In this document: piece after piece, positions 1 to 7,900 of the stretch
Layout: each line of letters begins with the position of its first letter
How positions within the stretch are numbered: the first letter of the stretch is position 1
Assembly (NCBI GenBank): GCA_902984215.1
Contig: CADWAF010000407.1
Span: 1-35,494, forward strand
Source: Willaertia magna
Lineage: Eukaryota > Heterolobosea > Eutetramitea > Acrasida > Naegleriidae
Direction of reading: 5' to 3'
Length of the DNA: 35,494 bases
The notes under the pieces: model-generated
What the model saw: only the letters and a program-made list of their open reading frames with translations
What the model was told of the DNA's origin: nothing
The model's database searches: none
Position numbers and translations under genes: made by a program

Positions 1-52
1 AACAACTGACCTTGTTCCCTTTTTTTTTACACTTTTCAATTTCTTCCAGTTC

Positions 53-406
53 TCATTGTATGGTCAGTGCGGTGGCACTAGTTGTGTCTGTTGTGGCAAC
101 ACCTTTTAAAAGTATTCTTTGAATAAATTGATTGATCCATTCAGTTTCTTCTTTGTTGGGACTCTGTTGTTTTTGTGTTGTTTCTTCGTGTTGGCAGTTT
201 ATAGCGTTGTTATAAATAGTCACTCTTCTTCTAGTGTGATTAGGCATTGATTTCGCATTGGTCATTGCTGTGTGTAGCTTTCGGTTTTCTAAGGTGTTAT
301 TGCAGTCGTATGCGCAGTTATCTTGGTTTTCTAAGAGGGCGATTTTGTGGCAAGGTTTATTGGTCATCTCTCCAATTTCTTTTTTTTCAAATTGTCTGAG
401 AATCAA
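53..406 (-). CDS. hypothetical protein, small polar
   Basis: Open frame of 117 codons; an in-frame Met 14 residues in (MTNKPCHK) is an alternative start. The product is hydrophilic, rich in Asn, Thr and Cys. It has a basic patch (HTRRRV) in the middle and a C-terminal segment WINQFIQRILLKG that could be an amphipathic helix. There is no signal peptide, membrane segment or domain I recognise. Codons are visibly richer in G+C than the surrounding DNA, which favours a real gene over a chance frame. It lies at the left window edge, convergent with nothing visible. Only the open frame supports it. Confidence 0.4.
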   Translation of the reverse strand: MILRQFEKKEIGEMTNKPCHKIALLENQDNCAYDCNNTLENRKLHTAMTNAKSMPNHTRRRVTIYNNAINCQHEETTQKQQSPNKEETEWINQFIQRILLKGVATTDTTSATALTIQ

Positions 407-507
407 GCATTATTCTTATGTTCGTGATGTGAAATGTAGGCGAAATTAAGACAAAAGGAACAAATGACAGTTGCAACAATATTGGTTCTGACCTTTATTT
501 TGGCTAG

Positions 508-594
508 TTACATCTTTTTTGAACTACATGTAATTTTTTCCAAAATAATAAAATTCAATACATGTATTTTACATGTAGTTCAAAAAAGATGTAA
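508..594. repeat. perfect 25-bp inverted repeat with 37-bp loop
   Basis: Arms at 508-532 and 570-594 are exact reverse complements. The loop contains a further palindrome AATACATGTATT. The motif TACATGTA recurs in arm and loop. It sits between the small gene at 53-406 and the tRNA-Leu gene, outside any reading frame. It could be a small MITE-like element, a cruciform-forming site or a terminator hairpin. No obvious target-site duplication was seen. Confidence 0.85.
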
Positions 595-642
595 ACAGCT
601 AAAATTTAACCGTAATTAGTAAGGTGAATAAGCACAAAACTT

Positions 643-721
643 GATGCGAGTGGGATTTGAACCCACGCCCTTGCGGATTAGAGCCTTAATCTAACGTCTT
701 AGACCACTCGACCATCGCATC
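643..721 (-). tRNA. tRNA-Leu (anticodon AAG)
   Basis: The minus strand folds as a class II tRNA. Acceptor arms GATGCGA and TCGCATC pair fully. The anticodon stem TTAGA/TCTAA encloses the loop TTAAGGC, giving anticodon AAG, which reads CTT Leu codons. There is a short extra arm, then the T-arm GTGGG-TTCGAAT-CCCAC. No intron and no encoded CCA. A TTTT run lies just downstream as a pol III terminator. The extra arm fits leucine identity. Confidence 0.95.
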
Positions 722-855
722 TCACAAACGAATGTATTAGTGGTCGATTTAATATAAATTGTTTTACACTGACAAGTTTATGGTGTGGCTTGATGTTTGG
801 GGGTTGAGTTGAAAGTGATGGTCGTTTGGTTTATAATTACATTTGGATTAAGATT

Positions 856-1257
856 TTACAAAAAAATATCGTGGATTTCTTCTTCATCTTCCATTTTAAT
901 TTGATTGTCCTGTGAAACTAAATTGCTAGTATTTACATCAACTATACAATTAATTTGTAATTTAGATAATCTTTCTTTAATAATTTCTAATCTTTTTTTA
1001 TATTTAAATATCACATTTTCATTTTCAATAATTGCTTCTACTAAATCTATATCTTCACCTTTAGGATCCATTTCTAACATTTCTTTGTTTGATCTTTCTA
1101 AATGAAATATCTTTAAAGTTAAATCATTCACTTCATATTGTGTAGTTGCTAACAAATTTTCATATTCTTCTTGCGCAGTAAAATTTGTTGGTTGTTGATT
1201 AGGCTTTCGGAAGTCAGTCATATAAACTCCTTCGGCTATCTTCTTCTCTTCAGGCAT
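856..1257 (-). CDS. small coiled-coil protein
   Basis: 133-residue single-exon gene with no membrane segment. Residues about 30-100 are heptad-rich and charged (e.g. LERSNKEMLEMD, KKRLEIIKERLSKL) and should form a helical hairpin or coiled coil. A motif of the form ERSNKEMLEMDP followed by DLVEAIIENENVI looks conserved rather than low complexity, but I cannot name the family. The C-terminus is acidic (KMEDEEEIHDIFL). The gene diverges from actin across a 371-bp gap. Start chosen as the first Met (MPEEKK); MTDFRK at residue 13 is an alternative. Confidence 0.7.
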   Translation of the reverse strand: MPEEKKIAEGVYMTDFRKPNQQPTNFTAQEEYENLLATTQYEVNDLTLKIFHLERSNKEMLEMDPKGEDIDLVEAIIENENVIFKYKKRLEIIKERLSKLQINCIVDVNTSNLVSQDNQIKMEDEEEIHDIFL

Positions 1258-1628
1258 TTTTTGCTATTTTTAAAGTTTACTAGAACTGCAATGTTATTAA
1301 GCTTTATACGTTTCTGTTAGTTGTTTGAAGTAATAAAGTCAGGCATTGTTTGAAGGTTTAAGCGTACTAAACTACTTTTCTGAAGAAGTAGTGGGGCAAT
1401 GGGAAAAGATTTTTTCAATAATAACGAACAACAACTGGTAGACAGTCTAGTTGAAGTGTTCTTTTCTTTACCGTCATTTTGGAAGGCGGGAATTGGAAAC
1501 TACGATTGTAATTGATATTCAAACAAAATTTTTATTGGACATTTGAGTCTGCCTCTACAATAAAACGCAGGAGAGAATTATTAAGGCTTTACAAATTCAA
1601 AAAAAAATATTAAGATAAGAAAAACAAA
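1258..1628. promoter_or_regulatory. divergent intergenic region upstream of actin
   Basis: A 371-bp gap between the coiled-coil gene (-) and actin (+) that must hold both 5' regions. An A-rich leader (AAAAAAAATATTAAG and similar) directly precedes the actin ATG. I see no recognisable TATA box or RNA gene. Confidence 0.4.
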
Positions 1629-2747
1629 ATGTCTGACGAAACTGAAGCACAAGCATTAGTTATTGATAATGGTTCTGGTATGTGTAAAGCAGGTATGGCT
1701 GGAGATGATGCTCCACGTTCTGTTTTCCCTTCAATTGTTGGTACTCCAAAGCATGCAGGTATCATGGTTGGTATGGGTCAAAAGGATTGTTATGTTGGTG
1801 ATGAAGCACAATCAAAGAGAGGTATTTTAACTTTAAGATATCCAATTGAACACGGTATTGTTACCAATTGGGATGATATGAGTAAGATTTGGCATCATGC
1901 TTTCTTCAATGAATTAAGAGTTTCCCCAGAAGAACATCCAGTCTTATTAACTGAGGCTCCATTAAATCCAAAGCAAAACAGAGAAAAGATGACCTCAATT
2001 ATGTTTGAAACCTTTACTGTTCCAGCATTATATGTTGCTATCCAAGCTGTCTTATCTTTATATGCATCTGGTCGTACTACTGGTATTGTTTTGGACTCTG
2101 GTGATGGTGTTTCCCACACTGTTCCAATTTATGAAGGTTATGCTTTACCACACGCAATTATGAGATTAGATTTAGCAGGTAGAGATTTAACTGATTACTT
2201 AATGAAGATTCTTATGGAAAGAGGTTATTCATTCACTACAACTGCAGAAAGAGAAATTGTCAGAGATATTAAAGAAAAGACCTGTGAAGTTGCAAAAGAT
2301 TTTGATGATGAAGTTAAGAACTGTCCAGAAGTAAGTTATGAATTACCTGATGGTAGAGTAATCACTGTTGGTAATGAAAGAATCAGAACTCCAGAAGTTT
2401 TATTCAATCCATCAATGATGGGTAAGGAAGCTGATGGTATTCATACAACAACCTACCAAACAATTAATGCGTGTGATATCGATATCAGAAAAGATTTATT
2501 CAACAACATCGTTTTATCTGGTGGTACTACTATGTTCAACAACATTGATACTAGATTACATAAGGAATTAGTTAAATTAGTTCCTCAAAGCGTTTCAGTT
2601 AAGGTTTCTGCTCCTCCAGAGAGAAAGTACTCTGTATGGATTGGTGGTTCTATCTTAGCTTCCTTATCTACATTCCAACAAATGTGGGTTAAGAGAGAAG
2701 AATATGATGATATGGGTGAATCTGTTATCCACAGAAAGTGCTTCTAA
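1629..2747 (+). CDS. actin (divergent isoform)
   Basis: 372-residue actin, against the usual 375-376: the cytoskeletal ATPase that polymerises into F-actin. Both ends are diagnostic, with [19 protein letters not shown] (phosphate loop 1), [17 protein letters not shown] (phosphate loop 2), [30 protein letters not shown] and the terminal HRKCF. The loss of about three residues lies in subdomain 4, where [17 protein letters not shown] replaces the Ser-rich stretch of typical actins. Other departures include Met for Phe in [10 protein letters not shown] and HAGIMVGMG for the usual HTGVMVGMG. Single exon, ending in TAA. It is clearly actin rather than an Arp, but likely one member of a multigene family. 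Confidence 0.97.
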   Translation: MSDETEAQALVIDNGSGMCKAGMAGDDAPRSVFPSIVGTPKHAGIMVGMGQKDCYVGDEAQSKRGILTLRYPIEHGIVTNWDDMSKIWHHAFFNELRVSPEEHPVLLTEAPLNPKQNREKMTSIMFETFTVPALYVAIQAVLSLYASGRTTGIVLDSGDGVSHTVPIYEGYALPHAIMRLDLAGRDLTDYLMKILMERGYSFTTTAEREIVRDIKEKTCEVAKDFDDEVKNCPEVSYELPDGRVITVGNERIRTPEVLFNPSMMGKEADGIHTTTYQTINACDIDIRKDLFNNIVLSGGTTMFNNIDTRLHKELVKLVPQSVSVKVSAPPERKYSVWIGGSILASLSTFQQMWVKREEYDDMGESVIHRKCF

Positions 2748-2926
2748 ATTTTGTAAAGTTGTTATAATAGACCTTGTAATAAATATACCTGCACATTTAA
2801 TGTGCATTCTCTAATTTTATGTTTCTTTAGACTAATATTATTTGACGGTCCAGCAATTAATTTTACAACATTATTTAATTCCCAAAAGAAATCCACTTAA
2901 AAACATTTGTTTATGATAAAATACAA

Positions 2927-3470
2927 TTATTCTTCGTTTGACATAATGCTCTTAAATTGGAAGTAATCCAATTTACCATCTTCTACAGTGATATTTGCTT
3001 CCTTGGCGATAGAAATAATATCAAAAGAAAGACCAAACTTCAGACATAAATCATTAATTTGAGAAATATTAATATAACCACTCTTATTCTTATTTCCACC
3101 TAAGGCTATAAAGGCGTCAACCAAATCTTCTTCGCTGCCTTCATTCTCCTTCTGAGTCTTGAATATTTGAAATAATTGTAAAAACTTAAAATAATCAATT
3201 TTCTCCGAGTGGTAAGACATTGCACTCCTAGTACTAATAGCGTCATCATTTTCCCTCATGCTATAAGATAGATCTCCTAGTAAAGAAAACATATCAGACT
3301 CCGAAATGAAATAACCTATAATATTTGGTTTTCTAATAATTTAAGGCAAAATATTTACCTAGCTCTTTAAATACATCACATGCCCCTCTGGCATCTACAT
3401 AATCTAAATTTCCATTTCCTTTCGTAAATTTTTGAAAAATTTGATAAACCCCTTCCGCATCTGCAGACAT
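2927..3470 (-). CDS. EF-hand-like calmodulin-fold protein
   Basis: Two exons, 3359-3470 and 2927-3315, joined across a 43-nt GT-AG intron at 3316-3358; the join restores ...FKELG-YFISESDMFS... The protein (about 166 residues) starts MSADAEGVYQIFQKF and has the helix-loop-helix spacing of a four-EF-hand protein. The loops are degenerate: ALGGNKNKSGYINI keeps the Gly and hydrophobic positions but lacks the Asp ligands, so calcium binding is doubtful. Layout and length resemble axonemal EF-hand subunits such as DRC8/EFCAB2. That assignment is only a suggestion. The upstream methyltransferase gene ends 26 bp away on the same strand. Confidence 0.75.
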
Positions 3471-3496
3471 TTTTTGTAACTCTTGCCTTACATTAT

Positions 3497-4720
3497 TTAC
3501 AGATTTTCTTCCGTTACTTCTTCCCTTAATATCACTTTATTCATCCCAATAACTGGTAAATAATCAAGTTTTATAATAGTATTTTTGGATTGTAAGTTAC
3601 TATCATGGTGATTTTGTTTTTCTAATAGATATTGAATAAATTGAGAATAGTTATTAACTTCTTGTCCATTCAAAAGTCTTCTATCTGGAAAGAGGGAAGG
3701 AAAAACACAACAAGGAACAACAACAAATAATTTGTTATACTTCAATGCTACATTAACAATAGATTCAGTAGCTTGATCAGGATGTAATCCAATAATAATT
3801 GAACAAGATTGAATCATTAACGATACCTCTTCACTCCATTCCCTTTCATCCTCAACAAAATAATTATTTAAATACTTTAACTCTCTATTTTGTAAATTTT
3901 TCAATTGTTTTTCAGATAAACTAGCTATTCTAGGATCAATAACAGTACTTTTAATACCATATTCTGTTATTAAATAATAACTGACCTCACCCTTTCCTCC
4001 TGCCACATCTAGTACACCACTTCCCTTAGACAAACATTCAATGCCATATTTGTCAACTAGGAACTTGGCAAATATTTGTGCTCTACGAGCTCTATTTAAT
4101 TTCTTTTCTTCGTTGTTGGCTTCTGTAATTAATGTAATGTTATTTTCATCTCTATAGTTTTGGTCAGTTTCTTTTTGATTAAAAAAGTAATGACGTCTGT
4201 CACAATTTGGATTGTTACATTTAATTCCTAGTTTAAAATTAACACACAATTTTCTTTTTGGTTTTTGATGATTTTCGTCATCTTCTTCTTCATCAGTATA
4301 TCTTTTTCTTAAAATATCAAAATAAGTCATTAATTCAGAATTATTTGTCCAATTAATAAATTGATTGCCATACGTTTCTACATTTAATTGAATAGTATTT
4401 GGACATTTTGTTTCATTCAACACACAAAGAGATGTCACCATTGGTGGAGAATTACTATTTAATATATCTTTTTCACTATTTGAAGTTAAAACAATCCAAT
4501 CACCTACTTTTATTTGTTTTATCCATTCTTCTTCTATTTCAATATTATTTGATGGTCTAATCATAAACTGTTTTGTAAATTGTGAAATAAATTCTAAATT
4601 ATTAAAATATTCATATAATTTATCTTTATCGGAACTTAGTGGAATGAATTTCTCCAACAATTCATCCACACTATTCCCTTCAAAACCTAAAACCTTTAAA
4701 AATCCCAATTTTCTTCCCAT
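3497..4720 (-). CDS. CCCH zinc-finger plus SAM-methyltransferase-like protein
   Basis: Single exon, 407 residues. An acidic linker leads to a compact zinc finger, C159-x8-C168-x4-C173-x3-H177. A Rossmann-type methyltransferase domain follows, whose motif I is GVLDVAGGKGEVSYYL (about residues 236-251), with STVIDPR as the acidic-loop strand II and IIGLHPDQATE then VVVPCCVFPSLFP further on. The order Zn finger then MTase suggests an RNA-directed methyltransferase, since CCCH fingers usually bind RNA. Substrate unknown. TRMT13-type enzymes also pair a small zinc finger with a methyltransferase, but I do not see enough to assign that family. Diverges from the IleRS gene across 149 bp. Confidence 0.8.
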   Translation of the reverse strand: MGRKLGFLKVLGFEGNSVDELLEKFIPLSSDKDKLYEYFNNLEFISQFTKQFMIRPSNNIEIEEEWIKQIKVGDWIVLTSNSEKDILNSNSPPMVTSLCVLNETKCPNTIQLNVETYGNQFINWTNNSELMTYFDILRKRYTDEEEDDENHQKPKRKLCVNFKLGIKCNNPNCDRRHYFFNQKETDQNYRDENNITLITEANNEEKKLNRARRAQIFAKFLVDKYGIECLSKGSGVLDVAGGKGEVSYYLITEYGIKSTVIDPRIASLSEKQLKNLQNRELKYLNNYFVEDEREWSEEVSLMIQSCSIIIGLHPDQATESIVNVALKYNKLFVVVPCCVFPSLFPDRRLLNGQEVNNYSQFIQYLLEKQNHHDSNLQSKNTIIKLDYLPVIGMNKVILREEVTEENL

Positions 4721-4869
4721 CTATATTTTCAATCAATCCATAATTTTAAATCAAATACTTTACATCATTATTTCCCATCAATTTTGACTTACCTTTCTCA
4801 TAAATAAAACTAAACCAATAAAACATTCTTCTTCTCCAAAGCTCTTTATTCCCTCCATTTTTTAAAAAA

Positions 4870-7800
4870 ATGAAAAAGTTACTCTCTTCTTCTTCGAGTT
4901 CTTCTTCTTCTCAACTTTTAACAAAAGGGTTTTATTCCAGTAAAAATACTTTGCTTAATAATAAGATTGCTGCTATAGGAGGTTCTTTTATTAGACAGTT
5001 TTCTACAAATTCTATTCAATCAGTAGAGGAAAAGGATAAACAATATTCTAATACTATTATTCTTCCGAAAACCGAATTTAAAAGTAAAATATCAGTAGAT
5101 GAAGAAGTAAAATTACAAGAAATTTGTTGTGAATATGCATATAATAATCAATCAAATTTTTCTAAATCTTTTACATTGCACGATGGACCACCTTATGCAA
5201 ACGGTGATTTACACACTGGACACGCTCTAAATAAAATCTTAAAAGATATAACAAATAGATATAAATTATTAACTGGACATAATATAAAATATATTCCTGG
5301 TTGGGATTGTCACGGTTTACCAATTGAAATGAAAGTAATTGCTTCTAAAAAACATTCATTAAATAGAAGAGATGTAGGTGTAAGAAAGTTAGCTAAAGAA
5401 TTTGCCCAACAAGCTATTCAATCTCAAATGAAAGATTTTAAAAGGTGGGGTGTCATGGGAGATTGGAATAATTATTATACAACAATGGAACCAAAGTTTG
5501 AAGCTCAACAATTAAGAGTTTTCCTTAAAATGTTAAAAGATGGGTATATCTTTAGAGGTAAGAAACCTGTATTTTGGTCACCAAGTAGTGGTACAGCATT
5601 AGCTGAATCTGAACTTGAATATCCAGATGTACATATATCTAAATCATGTTATGTATTATTCCCAATTGAAAGTAATTTATTTGCTGTTGTTTGGACAACT
5701 ACACCATGGACATTATTTTCAAATGAGGCTATATCTTTTAATGAAAATATTGAATATTCAATTATTTTAGATAATGATACAAATAGAAGATTAATCATTG
5801 CATCAGATTTATTAGACTCTGTTTGTTCAAAAACAAATATTAAGAATTATACATTAATTGAAAGAAAGAAGGGTAAAGATTTATTTGCAAGTAATGATTT
5901 AAATAATAAGGAAAAGATTAATTCTTATCAAAATCCTTTAACATTAAGTGTTACAACCAATAGATTACCTTTCTTAAATGGTTCACACGTAACAACTGAA
6001 GTTGGTACTGGATTAGTTCACACAGCCCCAAATCACGGTATGGAAGACTTTCAAGTAGTAAAGGAAAATAAATTATCTATTGGACCATGTATGGTTGATG
6101 AGAATGGTAAATTTACAGATAATGTACCAATTAAAGAGTTTGTAGGGTTATCAGTTATTGGAAATGGTAATGATAAAGTTGTTGAATTATTAGAAGGAGA
6201 ATTATCAAATTATTTATTATTAAAAGAAAATTATTCACATAGATATCCATATGATTGGAGAACTAAAAAACCAATAATTATTAGAATGACTGAACAATGG
6301 TTTGCAGAATTAAAGAATTTAAAAACAATTGCAAAAGAATGTATTGATGAAAAGATTGAAATGATACCTAGTTCAGGTAGAAATAGATTAAAAGCCTTTG
6401 TTGATTCTAGAGATGAATGGTGTATAAGTAGACAAAGAATGTGGGGTTGTCCTATTCCTGTATTTTACAAAGAAGGTAATTCAACAGAATATCTTGCAGC
6501 TGAAGATAACATTGAACATGTTATTGGTTTAGTTGAGAAGTATGGTACTGATTGTTGGTTTGAAATGTCAGATGAAGAGTTACTTGCACCAAAATATAGA
6601 GGACAAGGTTGGAAGAAAGGTTTAGATACATTGGATGTATGGTTTGATAGTGGAACTACTTGGTTTGGAGTAATGGAAGCATCTGGTATTTCTCTACCTG
6701 TTGATGTTTATCTAGAAGGATCAGATCAACATCGTGGTTGGTTCCAATCTTCTTTATTAACAAGTTTGGCTTATCAAGGAATACCACCTTATAAAAAGAT
6801 TGTTACTCATGGATTTATTATTGATGAAAGTGGAAAGAAGATGAGTAAATCTCTCGGTAATGTAGTTGAACCAGAATCTATAGTTAGTAAGCATGGAATT
6901 GATAGTTTGAGATTGTGGGTTTGTTTTAGTGATTTCTCGGTTGACTTGTCAATTGGTAAAAGTGTTATGGAAAAGACTTCAAATTCTTTAAAGAAAATAA
7001 GGAATACAGCTAAATACCTTTTAGGTGTTCTACAAGATTATAATCCTCAAAGTTATGATGTTAAGTTCAATGAAAATCTATTAGAAATTGATTATTATAT
7101 GATTGGTAGATTAAAAAGATTTTGTGATCAAATTACTGAAGCATATGAGGATTTCAATTATTATAAAGTAAATCAATTACTAACAATGTTTACTTATGAA
7201 ATTTCATCCTTTTATTTAGATATTATTAAGGACAGATTATACTGCTCAGATGAAGCTCATAGAAGACCTTGTCAAAGGGTAATTCAATATCTTCTTGATT
7301 GTTATACTAAAGCAATTGCTCCTATTATATGTCACACAGCAGAAGATATTTATAAACATATTCCATACAAACAAAAGAAATCAATATTTGAAGAGGGATG
7401 GTTTATTCCTCCAGAACAATACTTTACTGACATCAAACTACCACCTTTTGAAGCAATTGAACAAAATTGGAACCACATCATACAACTAAGACAAGAAGTA
7501 TGTAAAGTAATTGAAAAAGGAAGAGAAGATAAAGTATTTAGAACAACAAATGAGGTTAAAGTTAATATCGAATATGTAGAGTCTGATCAATTAAAATCTG
7601 CCATAGAGCCTTTATTAAAATCTTATTCAAAGATTGATAAGATTGCAACACAATTAGATGATGTGATGAATGTATCAAAAGTTAATTGGCTTACTGGCGA
7701 ATTACCTCAAGAAGAAAGATTGTATGCTTATGAATATAAAACATCTGATGAAAAAGTTGTAAAGGTTTCTATATCAAAGGCAACATCTCACAAATGTCCT

Positions 7801-7872
7801 AGATGTTGGAGATATGCTAGTGAAAAGGAAAACACTGTTTGTGGAAGATGTGCCAATGTATTACACAATTAA
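4870..7872 (+). CDS. IARS2: isoleucyl-tRNA synthetase, mitochondrial
   Basis: 1000-residue class Ia synthetase that charges tRNA-Ile. The HIGH signature is HTGH at 115-118, preceded by the typical HDGPPYANGDL. KMSKS is intact at 657-661 (KKMSKSLGN). The CP1 editing domain shows VVWTTTPWT and a GTGLVHTAP stretch. The C-terminus has the bacterial-type zinc knuckle C976-x2-C979...C991-x2-C994, which marks it as the organellar, bacterial-origin enzyme rather than the cytosolic one. The first about 45 residues are a Ser-rich, basic presequence with a run of nine serines after MKKLL and a plausible RQFS cleavage region, fitting mitochondrial import. Single exon. It ends 28 bp from the convergent pseudo-cyclase gene. 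Confidence 0.97.
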   Translation: MKKLLSSSSSSSSSQLLTKGFYSSKNTLLNNKIAAIGGSFIRQFSTNSIQSVEEKDKQYSNTIILPKTEFKSKISVDEEVKLQEICCEYAYNNQSNFSKSFTLHDGPPYANGDLHTGHALNKILKDITNRYKLLTGHNIKYIPGWDCHGLPIEMKVIASKKHSLNRRDVGVRKLAKEFAQQAIQSQMKDFKRWGVMGDWNNYYTTMEPKFEAQQLRVFLKMLKDGYIFRGKKPVFWSPSSGTALAESELEYPDVHISKSCYVLFPIESNLFAVVWTTTPWTLFSNEAISFNENIEYSIILDNDTNRRLIIASDLLDSVCSKTNIKNYTLIERKKGKDLFASNDLNNKEKINSYQNPLTLSVTTNRLPFLNGSHVTTEVGTGLVHTAPNHGMEDFQVVKENKLSIGPCMVDENGKFTDNVPIKEFVGLSVIGNGNDKVVELLEGELSNYLLLKENYSHRYPYDWRTKKPIIIRMTEQWFAELKNLKTIAKECIDEKIEMIPSSGRNRLKAFVDSRDEWCISRQRMWGCPIPVFYKEGNSTEYLAAEDNIEHVIGLVEKYGTDCWFEMSDEELLAPKYRGQGWKKGLDTLDVWFDSGTTWFGVMEASGISLPVDVYLEGSDQHRGWFQSSLLTSLAYQGIPPYKKIVTHGFIIDESGKKMSKSLGNVVEPESIVSKHGIDSLRLWVCFSDFSVDLSIGKSVMEKTSNSLKKIRNTAKYLLGVLQDYNPQSYDVKFNENLLEIDYYMIGRLKRFCDQITEAYEDFNYYKVNQLLTMFTYEISSFYLDIIKDRLYCSDEAHRRPCQRVIQYLLDCYTKAIAPIICHTAEDIYKHIPYKQKKSIFEEGWFIPPEQYFTDIKLPPFEAIEQNWNHIIQLRQEVCKVIEKGREDKVFRTTNEVKVNIEYVESDQLKSAIEPLLKSYSKIDKIATQLDDVMNVSKVNWLTGELPQEERLYAYEYKTSDEKVVKVSISKATSHKCPRCWRYASEKENTVCGRCANVLHN

Positions 7873-7900
7873 ATTAATTTATTGTAACAGAGCCATTTTA

